From Streptomyces paradoxus (lineage in GTDB: Bacteria; Actinomycetota; Actinomycetes; Streptomycetales; Streptomycetaceae), in assembly GCF_014202475.1 (NCBI RefSeq), contig NZ_JACHGV010000001.1, positions 552,186 through 616,185 of the forward strand: a stretch of 64,000 nucleotides of DNA, written 5' to 3'. Position numbers and translations under genes: made by a program. Of this stretch, positions 25,288 to 34,500 are shown piece by piece. The notes under the pieces are model-generated. The model saw nothing but the letters and a program-made list of their open reading frames with translations. It did not search any database and was not told the origin of the DNA. Position 1 is the stretch's first letter. Each line of letters begins with the position of its first letter.

Positions 25288-26453
25288 GGCAGCTCCTTCA
25301 GGCCGAGGTCGGTCAGCAGGTCGCGGGCGAGGGTGAGTTCGGCGGCGATGCCCTCGGCGAGCTGGGTGCGGCTCTTGGGGCGCGACTCGGGCGGGAGGGC
25401 CTGCCAGGTGTAGGTCTCGACCTCCAGGTGGCGGGTGAGGGGGGCCGGGCCGCCGACGAGCCGGGTCAGTGTGGATTTCAGCACCGGGAGGGTGGAGGTG
25501 AGGGGCGCGGCGGGGGCGGCGTGCAGCGGGACGTGGAAGTGGGCGCGCCAGGGTGAGGCGTCCGGCAGGGCGTGTCCGGCGAGGGCCTCGTCGAGGTCGT
25601 CCGTGGCGCGCAGACCGGCCGCGGTGGCGGTGCGGGTCTGGTGCAGGAAGCGGGGTTCGGCGAAGGCGGCGAGGGCCTCGCGGACCTCGGGGAGATGGGG
25701 GTGTTCGGCGTGCAGGGCGGCGGAGAGCTGGGATTTGACGACGCGGAGGCGGGCCTCGGTGAGGGCGTCGAAGGCGGCGTGCGGATCTTCGAAGGAGGTG
25801 GCGAGATGACAGGTGTCGACGCAGATGCCGATGCGGTCGTGGCCGATCGCGGTGAGCGGGGCGATGGCGTCGCGGGTGGTCTCGACGACGCAGCCGGGTT
25901 CCGGTTCCAGGCCGACGCGGATGGAGCGGCCGGTCAGCTCCTCGATGGCGTCGAGGCGTTCGGCGAGGGTGCGCAGCGCGGTGCGGGCGGTGTCCGCGCG
26001 GTCGTCGTCGTACGCGGTGCGCCAGGCGAGGGGCAACGTGGAGATGGTCCCGTCGGTGACGTCGTCGGGGAGGAGCCCGGCGAGGACGCGGGCCAGGGCG
26101 GTGGTGTGGTCGAGGCGTTCCGGGTCGGCCCAGTCCGGCTTGTAGACGCGGTACTTGACCTCCTCGGCACCGAAGCCCTCATAGGGGAAGCCGTTGAGGG
26201 TGACGACCTCCAGGCCGCGCCGGTCCAGCTCCGTGCGCAGCCCGCGCAGTGCGGAGGGGTCGGTGACGAGGGCCTGGGCGGCGTCCTTCGCCAGCCACAG
26301 CCCGATGCCGAGCCGGTCGCGGCCCAGGCGGCGGCGGACGGGTTCGCAGTGGTCGCGGAGTTGGGCGAGGACGCCCTCGAGGGTTTCGGCGGGGTGGACG
26401 TTGGTGCAGTAGGCGAGGTGGACGGTGGAGCCGTCGGGGTGCCGGAAGCGCAT
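25284..26453 (-). CDS. eboE: Metabolite traffic protein EboE (TIM-barrel)
   Basis: A 389-residue TIM-barrel protein of the AP-endonuclease-2/xylose-isomerase fold. It opens with STVHLAYCTNVHPAETLEGV, the EboE hallmark, followed by LGIGLWLAKDAAQAL, LNGFPYEGFGAEEVKYRVY, VGLEPEPGCVVET and the metal-site DRIGICVDTCHLATSFE. In Nostoc the ebo cluster is needed for moving a scytonemin precursor to the periplasm; the biochemical role of EboE is unknown. The start is three bases after the TatD-like stop, and the stop overlaps the phosphodiesterase start. Confidence 0.9.
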   Translation of the reverse strand: MRFRHPDGSTVHLAYCTNVHPAETLEGVLAQLRDHCEPVRRRLGRDRLGIGLWLAKDAAQALVTDPSALRGLRTELDRRGLEVVTLNGFPYEGFGAEEVKYRVYKPDWADPERLDHTTALARVLAGLLPDDVTDGTISTLPLAWRTAYDDDRADTARTALRTLAERLDAIEELTGRSIRVGLEPEPGCVVETTRDAIAPLTAIGHDRIGICVDTCHLATSFEDPHAAFDALTEARLRVVKSQLSAALHAEHPHLPEVREALAAFAEPRFLHQTRTATAAGLRATDDLDEALAGHALPDASPWRAHFHVPLHAAPAAPLTSTLPVLKSTLTRLVGGPAPLTRHLEVETYTWQALPPESRPKSRTQLAEGIAAELTLARDLLTDLGLKELP

Positions 26454-26456
26454 GGC

Positions 26457-27368
26457 TCACGCCTCCACGGGGGTCACCCGGGCCGGTGTGCCGGGGCCGG
26501 CGTCCGGCTCGTGCGGATCCCGCGGGGCGCCGCGCAGGATGGAGTTCCCCTCGTGGGTGGCGTCCGTGCCGGTGACGTCGAGGTTCAGGCGGCCGCTGAG
26601 CCCGTAGAAAGCGACCGGGTTGCGCCACAGCACCTGGTCGACGGTGTCCTCGTCGAAGCCCTCGGCCAGCATCAGGTCGCCGACCTTGCGGGTCTTGAGC
26701 GGGTCGCTCTTTCCCCAGTCGGCGGCGGAGTTGACCAGGACCTGCTCGGGGCCGTAGGCGCGCAGGATCGCGACCATCCGCTCCTCGTCCATCTTGGTGT
26801 CGGGATAGACGGAGAAGCCCAGCCAGCAGCCGCTGTCCCGGGCCTCTTTGACGGTGGTCTCGTTGAGGTGGTCGACGAGCACGCGGTCCGCGGGCAGGGC
26901 GGACTCCCGGACGGCGTCGAGGGTGCGGCGCAGCCCGGCGAGCTTGTCGCGGTGGGGGGTGTGCACGAGGGCGGGCAGTCCGTGGTCGGCTGCGAGCTGG
27001 AGCTGCGCGGCGAGGGCGGTGTCCTCCGCTGGGGTCATGGAGTCGTAGCCGATCTCCCCGACGGCCACGACGTTGTCCTTGACGAGATAGCGGGGCAGCT
27101 CGTCGAGGACGGGCGTGCAGCGCGGGTCGTTCGCCTCCTTGGGGTTGAGGGCGATCGTGCAGTGGTGGGCGATGCCGTACTGGGCGGCGCGGAAGGGTTC
27201 CCAGCCGAGGAGGGAGTCGAAGTAGTCACGGAAGGAGGCGGGCGAGGTCCTGGGCTGGCCCAGCCAGAAGGAGGGCTCGACGACGGCACGCACACCGGCG
27301 GCGTACATGGCCTCGTAGTCGTCGGTGGTCCGGGACGTCATGTGGATGTGGGGGTCGAAGATGCGCAT
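26457..27368 (-). CDS. TatD-family metal-dependent hydrolase (EboB-like)
   Basis: A 303-residue amidohydrolase-fold enzyme starting MRIFDPHIHMTSRTTDDYEAM, where HIH supplies two metal ligands. Later metal residues lie in AVGEIGYDSM, ALVHTPHRDK and LVDHLNETTV, with the family aspartate in VNSAADWGKSDPLK. ATG 27368 overlaps the eboA stop by one base. In EBO clusters a TatD protein accompanies EboA and EboC. It may remove a carboxylate or amide group from the cluster metabolite rather than act as a DNase. A much longer in-frame extension lies inside eboA and is rejected. Confidence 0.88.
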   Translation of the reverse strand: MRIFDPHIHMTSRTTDDYEAMYAAGVRAVVEPSFWLGQPRTSPASFRDYFDSLLGWEPFRAAQYGIAHHCTIALNPKEANDPRCTPVLDELPRYLVKDNVVAVGEIGYDSMTPAEDTALAAQLQLAADHGLPALVHTPHRDKLAGLRRTLDAVRESALPADRVLVDHLNETTVKEARDSGCWLGFSVYPDTKMDEERMVAILRAYGPEQVLVNSAADWGKSDPLKTRKVGDLMLAEGFDEDTVDQVLWRNPVAFYGLSGRLNLDVTGTDATHEGNSILRGAPRDPHEPDAGPGTPARVTPVEA

Positions 27369-28117
27369 CAGGACTCCTTGCCGTGGGGGTGGTCCGCGCC
27401 GGGGACCGGCGTGGCGGACTCGGTCAGGTCCAGGACGCGGTGCAGGTCCTCGGGGACGGAGCGGCCGGCGGCGGTGCGTTCGGCGGCGTAGTCGGCCAGC
27501 ATGCGGGCGAGTTCGCCGTCGCCGGCGGCGCGCCGGGGCAGGTCCGACACGTGGTCGACGGGGACTCCGGTGAACAGGCACTTCAGCACGGCGTGACGCC
27601 AGGCGTGGGCTGTGAGGTGCCGGGCGGCGTAGGGGCCGACGGCGGCGCTGAGGAGCCGGGTGTCGTTGGTGCGCAGGGCGTCCTCGATCAGCGGGAGAGC
27701 GCCCGGGCCGGACACGAGGTGGGGCAGGGCGTGCAGCACGGCTCGGCGCTCGTCGGCGGTGCCCTGGAAGTACACCCGGGTCAGGGCGTCGGTGCCGGCC
27801 CGGGCCGCGGCGAGGATCAGGACCCGTGCGGCGTCGGCGTGTGCGGGGCCGCAGCGCCGGCCGGCTTCGGCGAGCCGCAGCTCCCAGACGGAGATGGGCC
27901 CGTGGAGGCCGGGGTGGGCGGCGGCCTCGTCCAGGGCGTGGTCGAGCCAGGTGCGGGCTGGTGGGTCCAGGTGGGTGGCGAGGTGGCGGCGGAGATCGGT
28001 GAGTGAGGGGCGGGTGGAGGCGGTGTCAGGGGAGGGTTCGCCGGTGTGGGTTCTGGTGCTCGGGGTGTCCGGGGCGCTCTCGGTTCTCGCCGCTGGTGTG
28101 GTGCGGGGGTGGCTCAT
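27368..28117 (-). CDS. eboA: EboA-domain protein
   Basis: A 249-residue protein whose function is unknown in any organism. After about 40 low-complexity residues rich in threonine and proline, the helical repeat-like EboA domain follows. It carries the family-specific AWRHAVLKCLFTGVPVDHV near residues 190-210 and an ARVLILAAARAGTDALTRVYF stretch earlier. It overlaps the isomerase stop upstream as ATGA and the TatD gene downstream. It is the diagnostic gene of the EBO cluster. Confidence 0.9.
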   Translation of the reverse strand: MSHPRTTPAARTESAPDTPSTRTHTGEPSPDTASTRPSLTDLRRHLATHLDPPARTWLDHALDEAAAHPGLHGPISVWELRLAEAGRRCGPAHADAARVLILAAARAGTDALTRVYFQGTADERRAVLHALPHLVSGPGALPLIEDALRTNDTRLLSAAVGPYAARHLTAHAWRHAVLKCLFTGVPVDHVSDLPRRAAGDGELARMLADYAAERTAAGRSVPEDLHRVLDLTESATPVPGADHPHGKES

Positions 28118-29202
28118 CTGCTGCTCCCTTCAGGGGCGGTGGAGGGAGCGCCGTGGGGTGGCGCGGTCTGCTGGGAGGCCTGAGCGGGGCTGGGCGGCGC
28201 GGTGGCCGCGGTCCGCTCGGCGTGGCGGAGGAACGGCAGGGAGTGCGCGGCGAAGTGCGGGCCGGCGTGCGAGTGACGGGGCAGTTCGACGACGGTCAGG
28301 CCCTGGTATCCGGTGGCGGCGAGGGCCGCGAGGACCGGCGGGAAGTCGATCTCCCCCTCCCCGAACGGGAGGTGCTCGTGGACGCCGCGCCGCATGTCCT
28401 CGATCTGGACGTGCCGCAGCCAGGGGGCGGCGGCCCGCACGCAGTCGGCGGGAGAGAGGGGTTCGAGGCACTGACAGTGGCCGATGTCCAGGGTGAGGCC
28501 GAGAGGGCCGGGGTCGCCGAGGGCCCGGCGGAGGTGGTGGAAGTCGGCCAGGGTGGCGAGGAGGTGGCCCGGCTCGGGTTCGACGGCGAGCGGGATGCCC
28601 GCGGAGGCGGCGGCGTCCAGGACGGGAGCGAGGGAATCGGCGAGGCGCTTCCACGCGGTGTCGGTGCCGGTCCCTTCCGGCACGATCCCGCTGAAGCAGT
28701 GCACCGCGTGGGCGCCGAGGTCGGCGGCGACCCGGACGGCCCGGGCGAGCAGGTCGGTGCGGCGGGCCCGGTCGTCGGGGTCGGGGTCCAGCAGGGACGG
28801 GCCGTGCTTGCGTCGGGGGTCGAGCACATAGCGGGCTCCCGTCTCGACGGTGACGCCCAGCCCGAGCGCGTCCAGCCGCCGCGCGACCCGGCGGGTGCGG
28901 GCGGCGAGATCGGGGGCGAGCGGGTCGAGGTGCATGTGGTCGAGGGTCAGTCCGACGCCGTCGTAGCCCAGGTCGGCGAGGAGCGACAGGGCATCGTCGA
29001 GCCGCAGATCGGCGAGACCGTTGGTGCCGTAGCCGAAGCGGAGGGAAGGGAGGACACCGGGCGGGGTGGCGGTAGTGGCGGTGTGGGGCGAGGCGGCGGT
29101 CCGGACGGTGGGGGCGGTCGGGGCAGTGGACTGCGTGCCGAGGGCGTCCGAGGCCCCGGCCCGGCGGCTCTCCGAAGAAGCCCGGGCAGTTTCGGGGCTC
29201 AT
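28114..29202 (-). CDS. Sugar phosphate isomerase/epimerase-like TIM-barrel protein
   Basis: A 362-residue cytosolic barrel in the middle of the EBO-type cluster. Residues 1-50 are a disordered Ala/Thr/Pro-rich extension. The barrel runs from LRFGYGTNGLADLRL with metal-binding stretches IPLAVEPEPGHLLATL, LGLTLDIGHCQCLEPL and HVQIEDMRRGVHEHLPFGEG. The ATG at 29202 follows AAGGTGAG; a later start cannot be excluded because of the disordered extension. Such an isomerase is often found in actinobacterial EBO clusters. It probably rearranges or cleaves a cyclitol or keto-sugar derived from the inositol phosphate made by the first enzyme (inference). Confidence 0.85.
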   Translation of the reverse strand: MSPETARASSESRRAGASDALGTQSTAPTAPTVRTAASPHTATTATPPGVLPSLRFGYGTNGLADLRLDDALSLLADLGYDGVGLTLDHMHLDPLAPDLAARTRRVARRLDALGLGVTVETGARYVLDPRRKHGPSLLDPDPDDRARRTDLLARAVRVAADLGAHAVHCFSGIVPEGTGTDTAWKRLADSLAPVLDAAASAGIPLAVEPEPGHLLATLADFHHLRRALGDPGPLGLTLDIGHCQCLEPLSPADCVRAAAPWLRHVQIEDMRRGVHEHLPFGEGEIDFPPVLAALAATGYQGLTVVELPRHSHAGPHFAAHSLPFLRHAERTAATAPPSPAQASQQTAPPHGAPSTAPEGSSR

Positions 29203-30287
29203 GTGACGCTCACCTTCTTCGCGAACCTCGCTCCGAGCGGGGCCAGGGCCGCGATGAGGAGGGCAGTGGCCGTGCCCCGGGAGCGGGCGGCCAGGGTGGC
29301 CTGGAGGGGGATGGTGGCGCGGATGCCCGCGCCGACAGCGCGCTGGGTGAGGGGAGGTGAGGGGTTCAGGGCGGCGTGGAAGTAGGGGCGGGCGGCCGTC
29401 GCCGCGTAGGCCGCTCCGAGGGTGGTGGAGAGCAGCGCCGCGCACTCCTGCTCGGGGTGCCGGACTGCCCGGGGGCCCGCCGGCCCGGGGGCCGTCCCCT
29501 GCCGGCGGCCTCGCGTCGGCAGGGCGGTGCGGCGTGTCACCTGGCGGGTCAGCAGGGCCGTCGCCGCGAGGGCCGCCAGGGGGGCCAGGGGTGAGCCGCC
29601 CCGGGCCTCCTGGCGGGAGACCGTGGTGACGGCCAGGGTGTGGGTGCCGAGGAGGGCCGCGGAGGGCAGGGCGGGGCGGGCATGGCCCGTCGTGGCCGCC
29701 GCTCCCAGGAGCAGGTCGAGGCCGCGGGCCGCGCCCATGGCCACGGGCCCGGCGGGCGTGTGCTTCAGGCCGAGGTCGTACGCCCAGACGGTTGCCGCAA
29801 GGGGCGCGGCGACGGCCAGGGCCGGGCGGCCCGCGCGGGCGGCCAGGGCCAGTCCGGCGCCGGTGAGGGCACAGGCCGCCGTGAGTGCTGCGGCGGGCCG
29901 GACGCGGCCGGAGGGCAGGGGGCGGTGCGGGCGCTCGACGGCGTCGACGTCGCGGTCCGCCCAGTCGTTGAGGGCCATGCCGGCTTCGTAGAGACAGAGG
30001 GAGGAACCGATGGCGAGCAGAGTGCGGGAGCCGGGTGGCGAACCGGTGGCGGCCGCGCCGGCCAAGGCGTCTCCGGGGACGCTGAACAGGGCGGGCAGAC
30101 GCAGGAGTTCGACCCAGGCGCGGCGACGCCGCGAGCGGCCTGCACAGGCGCAGGGGGCCGTGCCGTCGGCGGTGCCGCCCTCCGTGCCCTTGGCCGTGCG
30201 ACCGGCTGGGGTGTCGGCGATGCCTGGAGGGGCGGCGTCCCTCGACGCGCCGTCGAGGCATCCGCAGGAGCTCCGGCGCAGCGTCAC
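29199..30287 (-). CDS. eboC: UbiA-like prenyltransferase EboC
   Basis: A 362-residue multi-pass membrane enzyme of the UbiA superfamily. The first aspartate-rich motif is NDWADRDVD at residues 107-115, followed by AVERPHRPLPSGRV as in EboC proteins. The second region is WAYDLGLKHTPAGPVAMGAAR. UbiA enzymes attach prenyl chains to small acceptors in the membrane. The unusual N-terminal 60 residues are hydrophilic with several cysteines. GTG 30287 has GGGGGAGC upstream and overlaps the preceding stop as GTGA. The acceptor may be the cyclitol product of the neighbouring synthase (inference). Confidence 0.9.
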   Translation of the reverse strand: MTLRRSSCGCLDGASRDAAPPGIADTPAGRTAKGTEGGTADGTAPCACAGRSRRRRAWVELLRLPALFSVPGDALAGAAATGSPPGSRTLLAIGSSLCLYEAGMALNDWADRDVDAVERPHRPLPSGRVRPAAALTAACALTGAGLALAARAGRPALAVAAPLAATVWAYDLGLKHTPAGPVAMGAARGLDLLLGAAATTGHARPALPSAALLGTHTLAVTTVSRQEARGGSPLAPLAALAATALLTRQVTRRTALPTRGRRQGTAPGPAGPRAVRHPEQECAALLSTTLGAAYAATAARPYFHAALNPSPPLTQRAVGAGIRATIPLQATLAARSRGTATALLIAALAPLGARFAKKVSVT

Positions 30288-31468
30288 AGTGCTCCCCCCG
30301 TCTCCCCGGTGTCCCCCACCGGCGGCGCGCCACCGCCCTCTGCATCGGGCCGCCCGAGGCTCCGCCCGAACCGGACCAGTTCGTCGTACTGCTCGGACAG
30401 TCCCGCGGGCCCTTCCCCCACCGGGTCCTTGAAGTAGAAGCCGAGGGCGCCGAGCGGGCCGGACACTCCCGCCTCGTGGGCGCGGGCGGTCAGGCGGGCC
30501 AGGTCCAGTACCAGGGGTGCCGCGAGTGCCGAGTCGCAGCCCTGCCAGATGGTCTGGAGGATCATGCGGGTGCCGAGGAAGCCGTCGAAGGCGATGTGGT
30601 CCCAGGCGGTCTTCCAGTCGCCGAGGGACGGGACGTCGTCGATGTGCACCTCGCCCTCGGGGACGGTGCCGAGGGTGTCGGCGAGGACGCGTTCCTTGCC
30701 GGCGTTCTTCGCCGCCGCGGCGGCCGGGTCGGCGAGGGCCGCGCCGTCTCCGCCGCCGAGCAGGTTCGTGCCGGACCAGGACCGGACCCTCAGCGCCCGC
30801 TGCGCGAACATCGGGCCGAGCACGGCCCGCAGCAGCGTCTGCCCGGTCTTGCCGTCCCGGCCGGCGTACGGCAGGCCGCTGTGTCCGGCCTCGCGGGCGG
30901 CGACGGGGTGGTGCATGCCCTCGGAGGGGGTGAAGTTGACGTAGGGGCAGCCGGCGCGCAGGGCCGCCAGCGCGTACAGGGTGCTGGCCGGCAGTGGGGC
31001 GCCGGGCCCCTGGGAGGCGGGTTCGGTGGAGGCGACGTTCACCACCACGGCGCGTTCCAGTGCGTGGCGGTGCACGAAGTCGCGGATGTCGTCGGTGAAG
31101 GCCGTGATCAGTTCGGCTTCGCTCCGGGTGTCTCCCGGTGTGGGGCCGCCGGGTCTGATCTCCCGGTCGGCGGCTTCGAGTTCGGCCGCGACGGCGGTGG
31201 CGACGCCCGGGGGGAGGACACCGCCGGCGGTGAGGGTCTCGGCGCGTTTGGGCAGGGGGCAGTCGAGGGTGTCGTGACCGCCGAAGACGAGGTCGGACAG
31301 CGCGGGCAGGCCGCTGCCGGTGAACGCCGGGGTCTCGGTCACCATGCCGGTGGGCGGGTGCAGTCCCGCGGTGACGGCGGCGCACCCCGTGACGACGGTG
31401 GTGGCGACGGAGCCTCTGGCTCCGATCAGCCACACCCCCACACGCGGTCGGGAGAGGGACGCGGACAT
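30284..31468 (-). CDS. Inositol-3-phosphate synthase family protein
   Basis: A 394-residue NAD-dependent enzyme of the myo-inositol phosphate synthase family. The Rossmann segment is RVGVWLIGARGSVATTVVTG. The substrate/NAD region reads YVNFTPSEGMHHP, GRDGKTGQTLLRAVLGPMF, SWSGTNLLGGGDGAAL and GDWKTAWDHIAFDGFLGTRM. It converts glucose-6-phosphate to inositol-3-phosphate or a similar cyclitol phosphate. It is the first gene of the overlapping EBO set and occupies the place that a dehydroquinate-synthase-like EboD fills in cyanobacteria. ATG 31468 follows AGGAGG. Confidence 0.88.
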   Translation of the reverse strand: MSASLSRPRVGVWLIGARGSVATTVVTGCAAVTAGLHPPTGMVTETPAFTGSGLPALSDLVFGGHDTLDCPLPKRAETLTAGGVLPPGVATAVAAELEAADREIRPGGPTPGDTRSEAELITAFTDDIRDFVHRHALERAVVVNVASTEPASQGPGAPLPASTLYALAALRAGCPYVNFTPSEGMHHPVAAREAGHSGLPYAGRDGKTGQTLLRAVLGPMFAQRALRVRSWSGTNLLGGGDGAALADPAAAAAKNAGKERVLADTLGTVPEGEVHIDDVPSLGDWKTAWDHIAFDGFLGTRMILQTIWQGCDSALAAPLVLDLARLTARAHEAGVSGPLGALGFYFKDPVGEGPAGLSEQYDELVRFGRSLGRPDAEGGGAPPVGDTGETGGAL

Positions 31469-31552
31469 GGGCAGCCTCCTGATCGTGCGCGAGCCCCGGG
31501 GGGAGGTACGGAGACGGCGGGCGGGGGTCCGGCGTCCCCCGCCCGCCGCCGT

Positions 31553-34500
31553 TCACTGGCCCTGGACGGGCAGTTCCTTGAGCTGGATGTTGCGGAAGGA
31601 GACCTTGTCGGCGGCGCCGTGGTTCTGCAGGCCGATGTAGCCGTCGGTCAGGCTCCGCTGGGGGTCCTTGTTGGTGAAGTCGTTGATCTTGACTCCGTTG
31701 AGGAACACCTGGAGGCGTTCGCCCTGGACCTTGATCTCGTAGGAGTTCCACTGGCCGGGCGGCCGCAGAACCTGGTCACGGGCCTTGATGTCGGCCGACT
31801 TGAAGGAGTAGACGGAGCCCGTGGTGCGGTCGGCCGCGTCCGTGGCGTCGATCTGGATCTCGTAGCCCTTGTTCACCGCGGACCAGGGGTCGTCGGAGGC
31901 GGGGAAGCCCACGAAGATCCCGGAGTTGTCGTCGCCCCGCATCTTCCAGTCGAGCTTGAGCGAGTACGACTTCAGCTCCTTGGCCTGGTACCAGAGCAGG
32001 CCCATGCCGCCCTCGGACTCCATCACGCCGTCCTTGACGGTGAACTTGCCGGGGCCGGCCTGCTTCCAGCCGTCCAGGGTCTGGCCGTTGAAGATCTTCC
32101 GGTAGTCCTTGCCCGGCTTGCAGTCCGCCTTGACCTGGCCGGTGGCGTACTGGAGGCCGCCGAGCAGGTGGGCGCGGAAGGCCTCTTCGGCGTAGGACTC
32201 CTTGGTGTGGCCGCCGCCGGTGTAGAAGGAGCGGCCGCCGCCGTAGCTCTGGCACCAGGCGATCGGGTGGTCGCCCTTCATGCTGCCGCCCTGGTAGGTG
32301 GTCTCGTCCAGGGTGGCGAGGACCTTGGCCTGCTCACGGGGGTTGGTGCGGTAGTTGTACCACTCGTCGGTGCGCTCCCAGGCGTCGCCGAGGTGCCCGG
32401 TGGACGGGTGGTCGTGGTCCTCGACGCGGACGGTGGCCTTCTGGATGGCCGGGTGCGAGTCGAAGTAGGCGCCGACGAGGCCGCCGTAGAACTCCCAGTC
32501 GTACTCGGTGTCGGCTGCGGCGTGGATGCCCATGTAACCGCCGCCACCCGCGACGTAGTTCTCGAACGCCTTCTGCTGCTCGGCGTTCAGCACGTCGCCG
32601 GTCGTGGACAGGAAGGCCACCGCGTCGTACTTGGCGAGGTTGGCCGTGGTGAACTGCCTGGCCTCCTCGGTGGCGTCGACCGTGATGCCGGCCGGGCCGC
32701 CGAGTTCCTTCAGCGCGGCGATGCCGGCGGGGATGGAGTCGTGGCGGAAGCCCGCGGTCTTGGAGAAGACCAGGACCTTCTTGCCGCCCTTGAACGGCTG
32801 CTTGGAGAACTCGAAGTCGTCCACGTCGAACAGCGCGCCCTCGCCGCCCTTGAAGACGAGGTAGATGTCCGTGGTCTTCTTCGGCAGCGACCGCAGGGGC
32901 ACGTCGACGTTCTGGAACGTCTCCCAGCCGCCGGTCGGCGGGATGTAGGCCGAGCCGTGCAGCGGCCCGTCGGGCGAGCCGGTGCGCAGCTCTACGAAGC
33001 CGCCCGCGCCGCCGGAGGAGGCCCGCACGGTCATCTTCTTCTGCCCGTCGAACCGGTAGGGAGTGAAGGAGATCCAGTCGCCGTCGTTGATGTCGCCGAC
33101 GGTCTTGCCGCCGTTGGCGCCGGTCTTGGTGATGATCGACACGCCCGACTGGGTGGTGAAGTGCTCGCCCTGGCGGTGCAGCGGCTGGAGGACGGTGCGG
33201 GCGGTGCCGGTCAGGGCCTCCTGGCCGTTGGCTCCGCCGTCGGTGTAGCCGGCGCCGACGACGCCGTAGATGTTGGCGTTGGGGTCGTGGCCGCCGTCAC
33301 CGGGGGGCGGTGTCAGGGTGCCCTCGCAGCCCATCTCGCTGGTCAGCTCGTGGGCGTGGGAGTCGTGGCCGAGGCTGTAGGTGACCTTGACCTTGGAGCA
33401 GTCGACGGTCTCCTCGGGGTCGGTGACGGTCACCTTGAACGGGACGGGCTTGCCGAACTCGGCCAGCGCGCCGTTGCCCGGGATGTCGATCCTCACCTTG
33501 GGCTCGGTGTTGCCGACCACGATCCGGATGCTGGCGTTGCCGGTGTTGCCCTCGGGGTCCTTGGCGGTGACGGTGGCACTGTAGGTGCCGACCTTCTTGT
33601 AGCGGTGGGTGGGGTTGAGGCCCTCGCCCTTGGTGCCGTCGCCGAAGTCCCAGCTGTAGGTGAGGTTCGTGGAGTCGGCGTCCTTGGCGGAGGCGGTGAA
33701 CTTCACCTTCAGGCCGGCCGCGCCGGAGGTCTTGTCGGCGCTCACCTCGGCGATCGGCGAGAAGCCGTCCTCGGCGTTCTCGATCCGGTAGAGGGCGGAG
33801 TTCTCGTCGCCCTGGAACCAGGAGACGCCGTAGTCGAGGACGTAGAGGGCGCCGTCGGGGCCGAACTCCATGTCCATGATCTGGGTGCCGGTCCACGGGA
33901 AGTCGTTGATCTTCGCGACGGAGCCGTCCGCGTTCTGCTTGATGCGCTTGATCCAGCGGCGGCCGAACTCACCGGCGAAGAAGTCACCGTCGTAGGCCTC
34001 GGGGAACTTCACGCTGGAGTCGAGGCCGGGGTCGTAGCGGTAGACCGGGCCGGCCATCGGTGACTCGGAGCCGCTGCCGAACTCGGGCAGGGATCCGCCG
34101 TCGTACGGGATCCAGGCGGCCTGGGCGGGCGGCAGGTCGGTGAGGCCCGTGTTGTACGGCGAGGTGTTCTTCGGGGCGGCGCAGTCGAACGGCTCGCCGG
34201 ACTCCTTGGTGGCGAAGTCGTAGTCGACGTAGGCGTCGTTGTCACCGGTGCAGAAGGGCCAGCCGAAGTTGGCGGGCTTGGTCACCTTGGCGAACTCGAC
34301 CTGCCCTCCGGGGCCGCGCTTGGGGTCGGCGGCGCCGGCGTCCGGGCCGTAGTCGCCGACGTAGAGGGTGCCCGTCTTGTCGTCGACGCTCATCCGGAAC
34401 GGGTTGCGGAAGCCCATCGCGTAGATCTCGGGGCGGGTCTTCTCGGTGCCGGGGGCGAAGAGGTTGCCCTCCGGGACCGTGTACGAGCCGTCCTCGGCGA

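Noticed and set aside
26457..27581. TatD-like protein extended to 374 residues
   Set aside because: The extra N-terminus is arginine/proline-rich, lies inside eboA, and the true start MRIFDPHIH is canonical.
30476..34063. A 1195-residue plus-strand frame
   Set aside because: Antisense shadow of the inositol-phosphate synthase and the large secreted protein, whose minus-strand domains are unmistakable.
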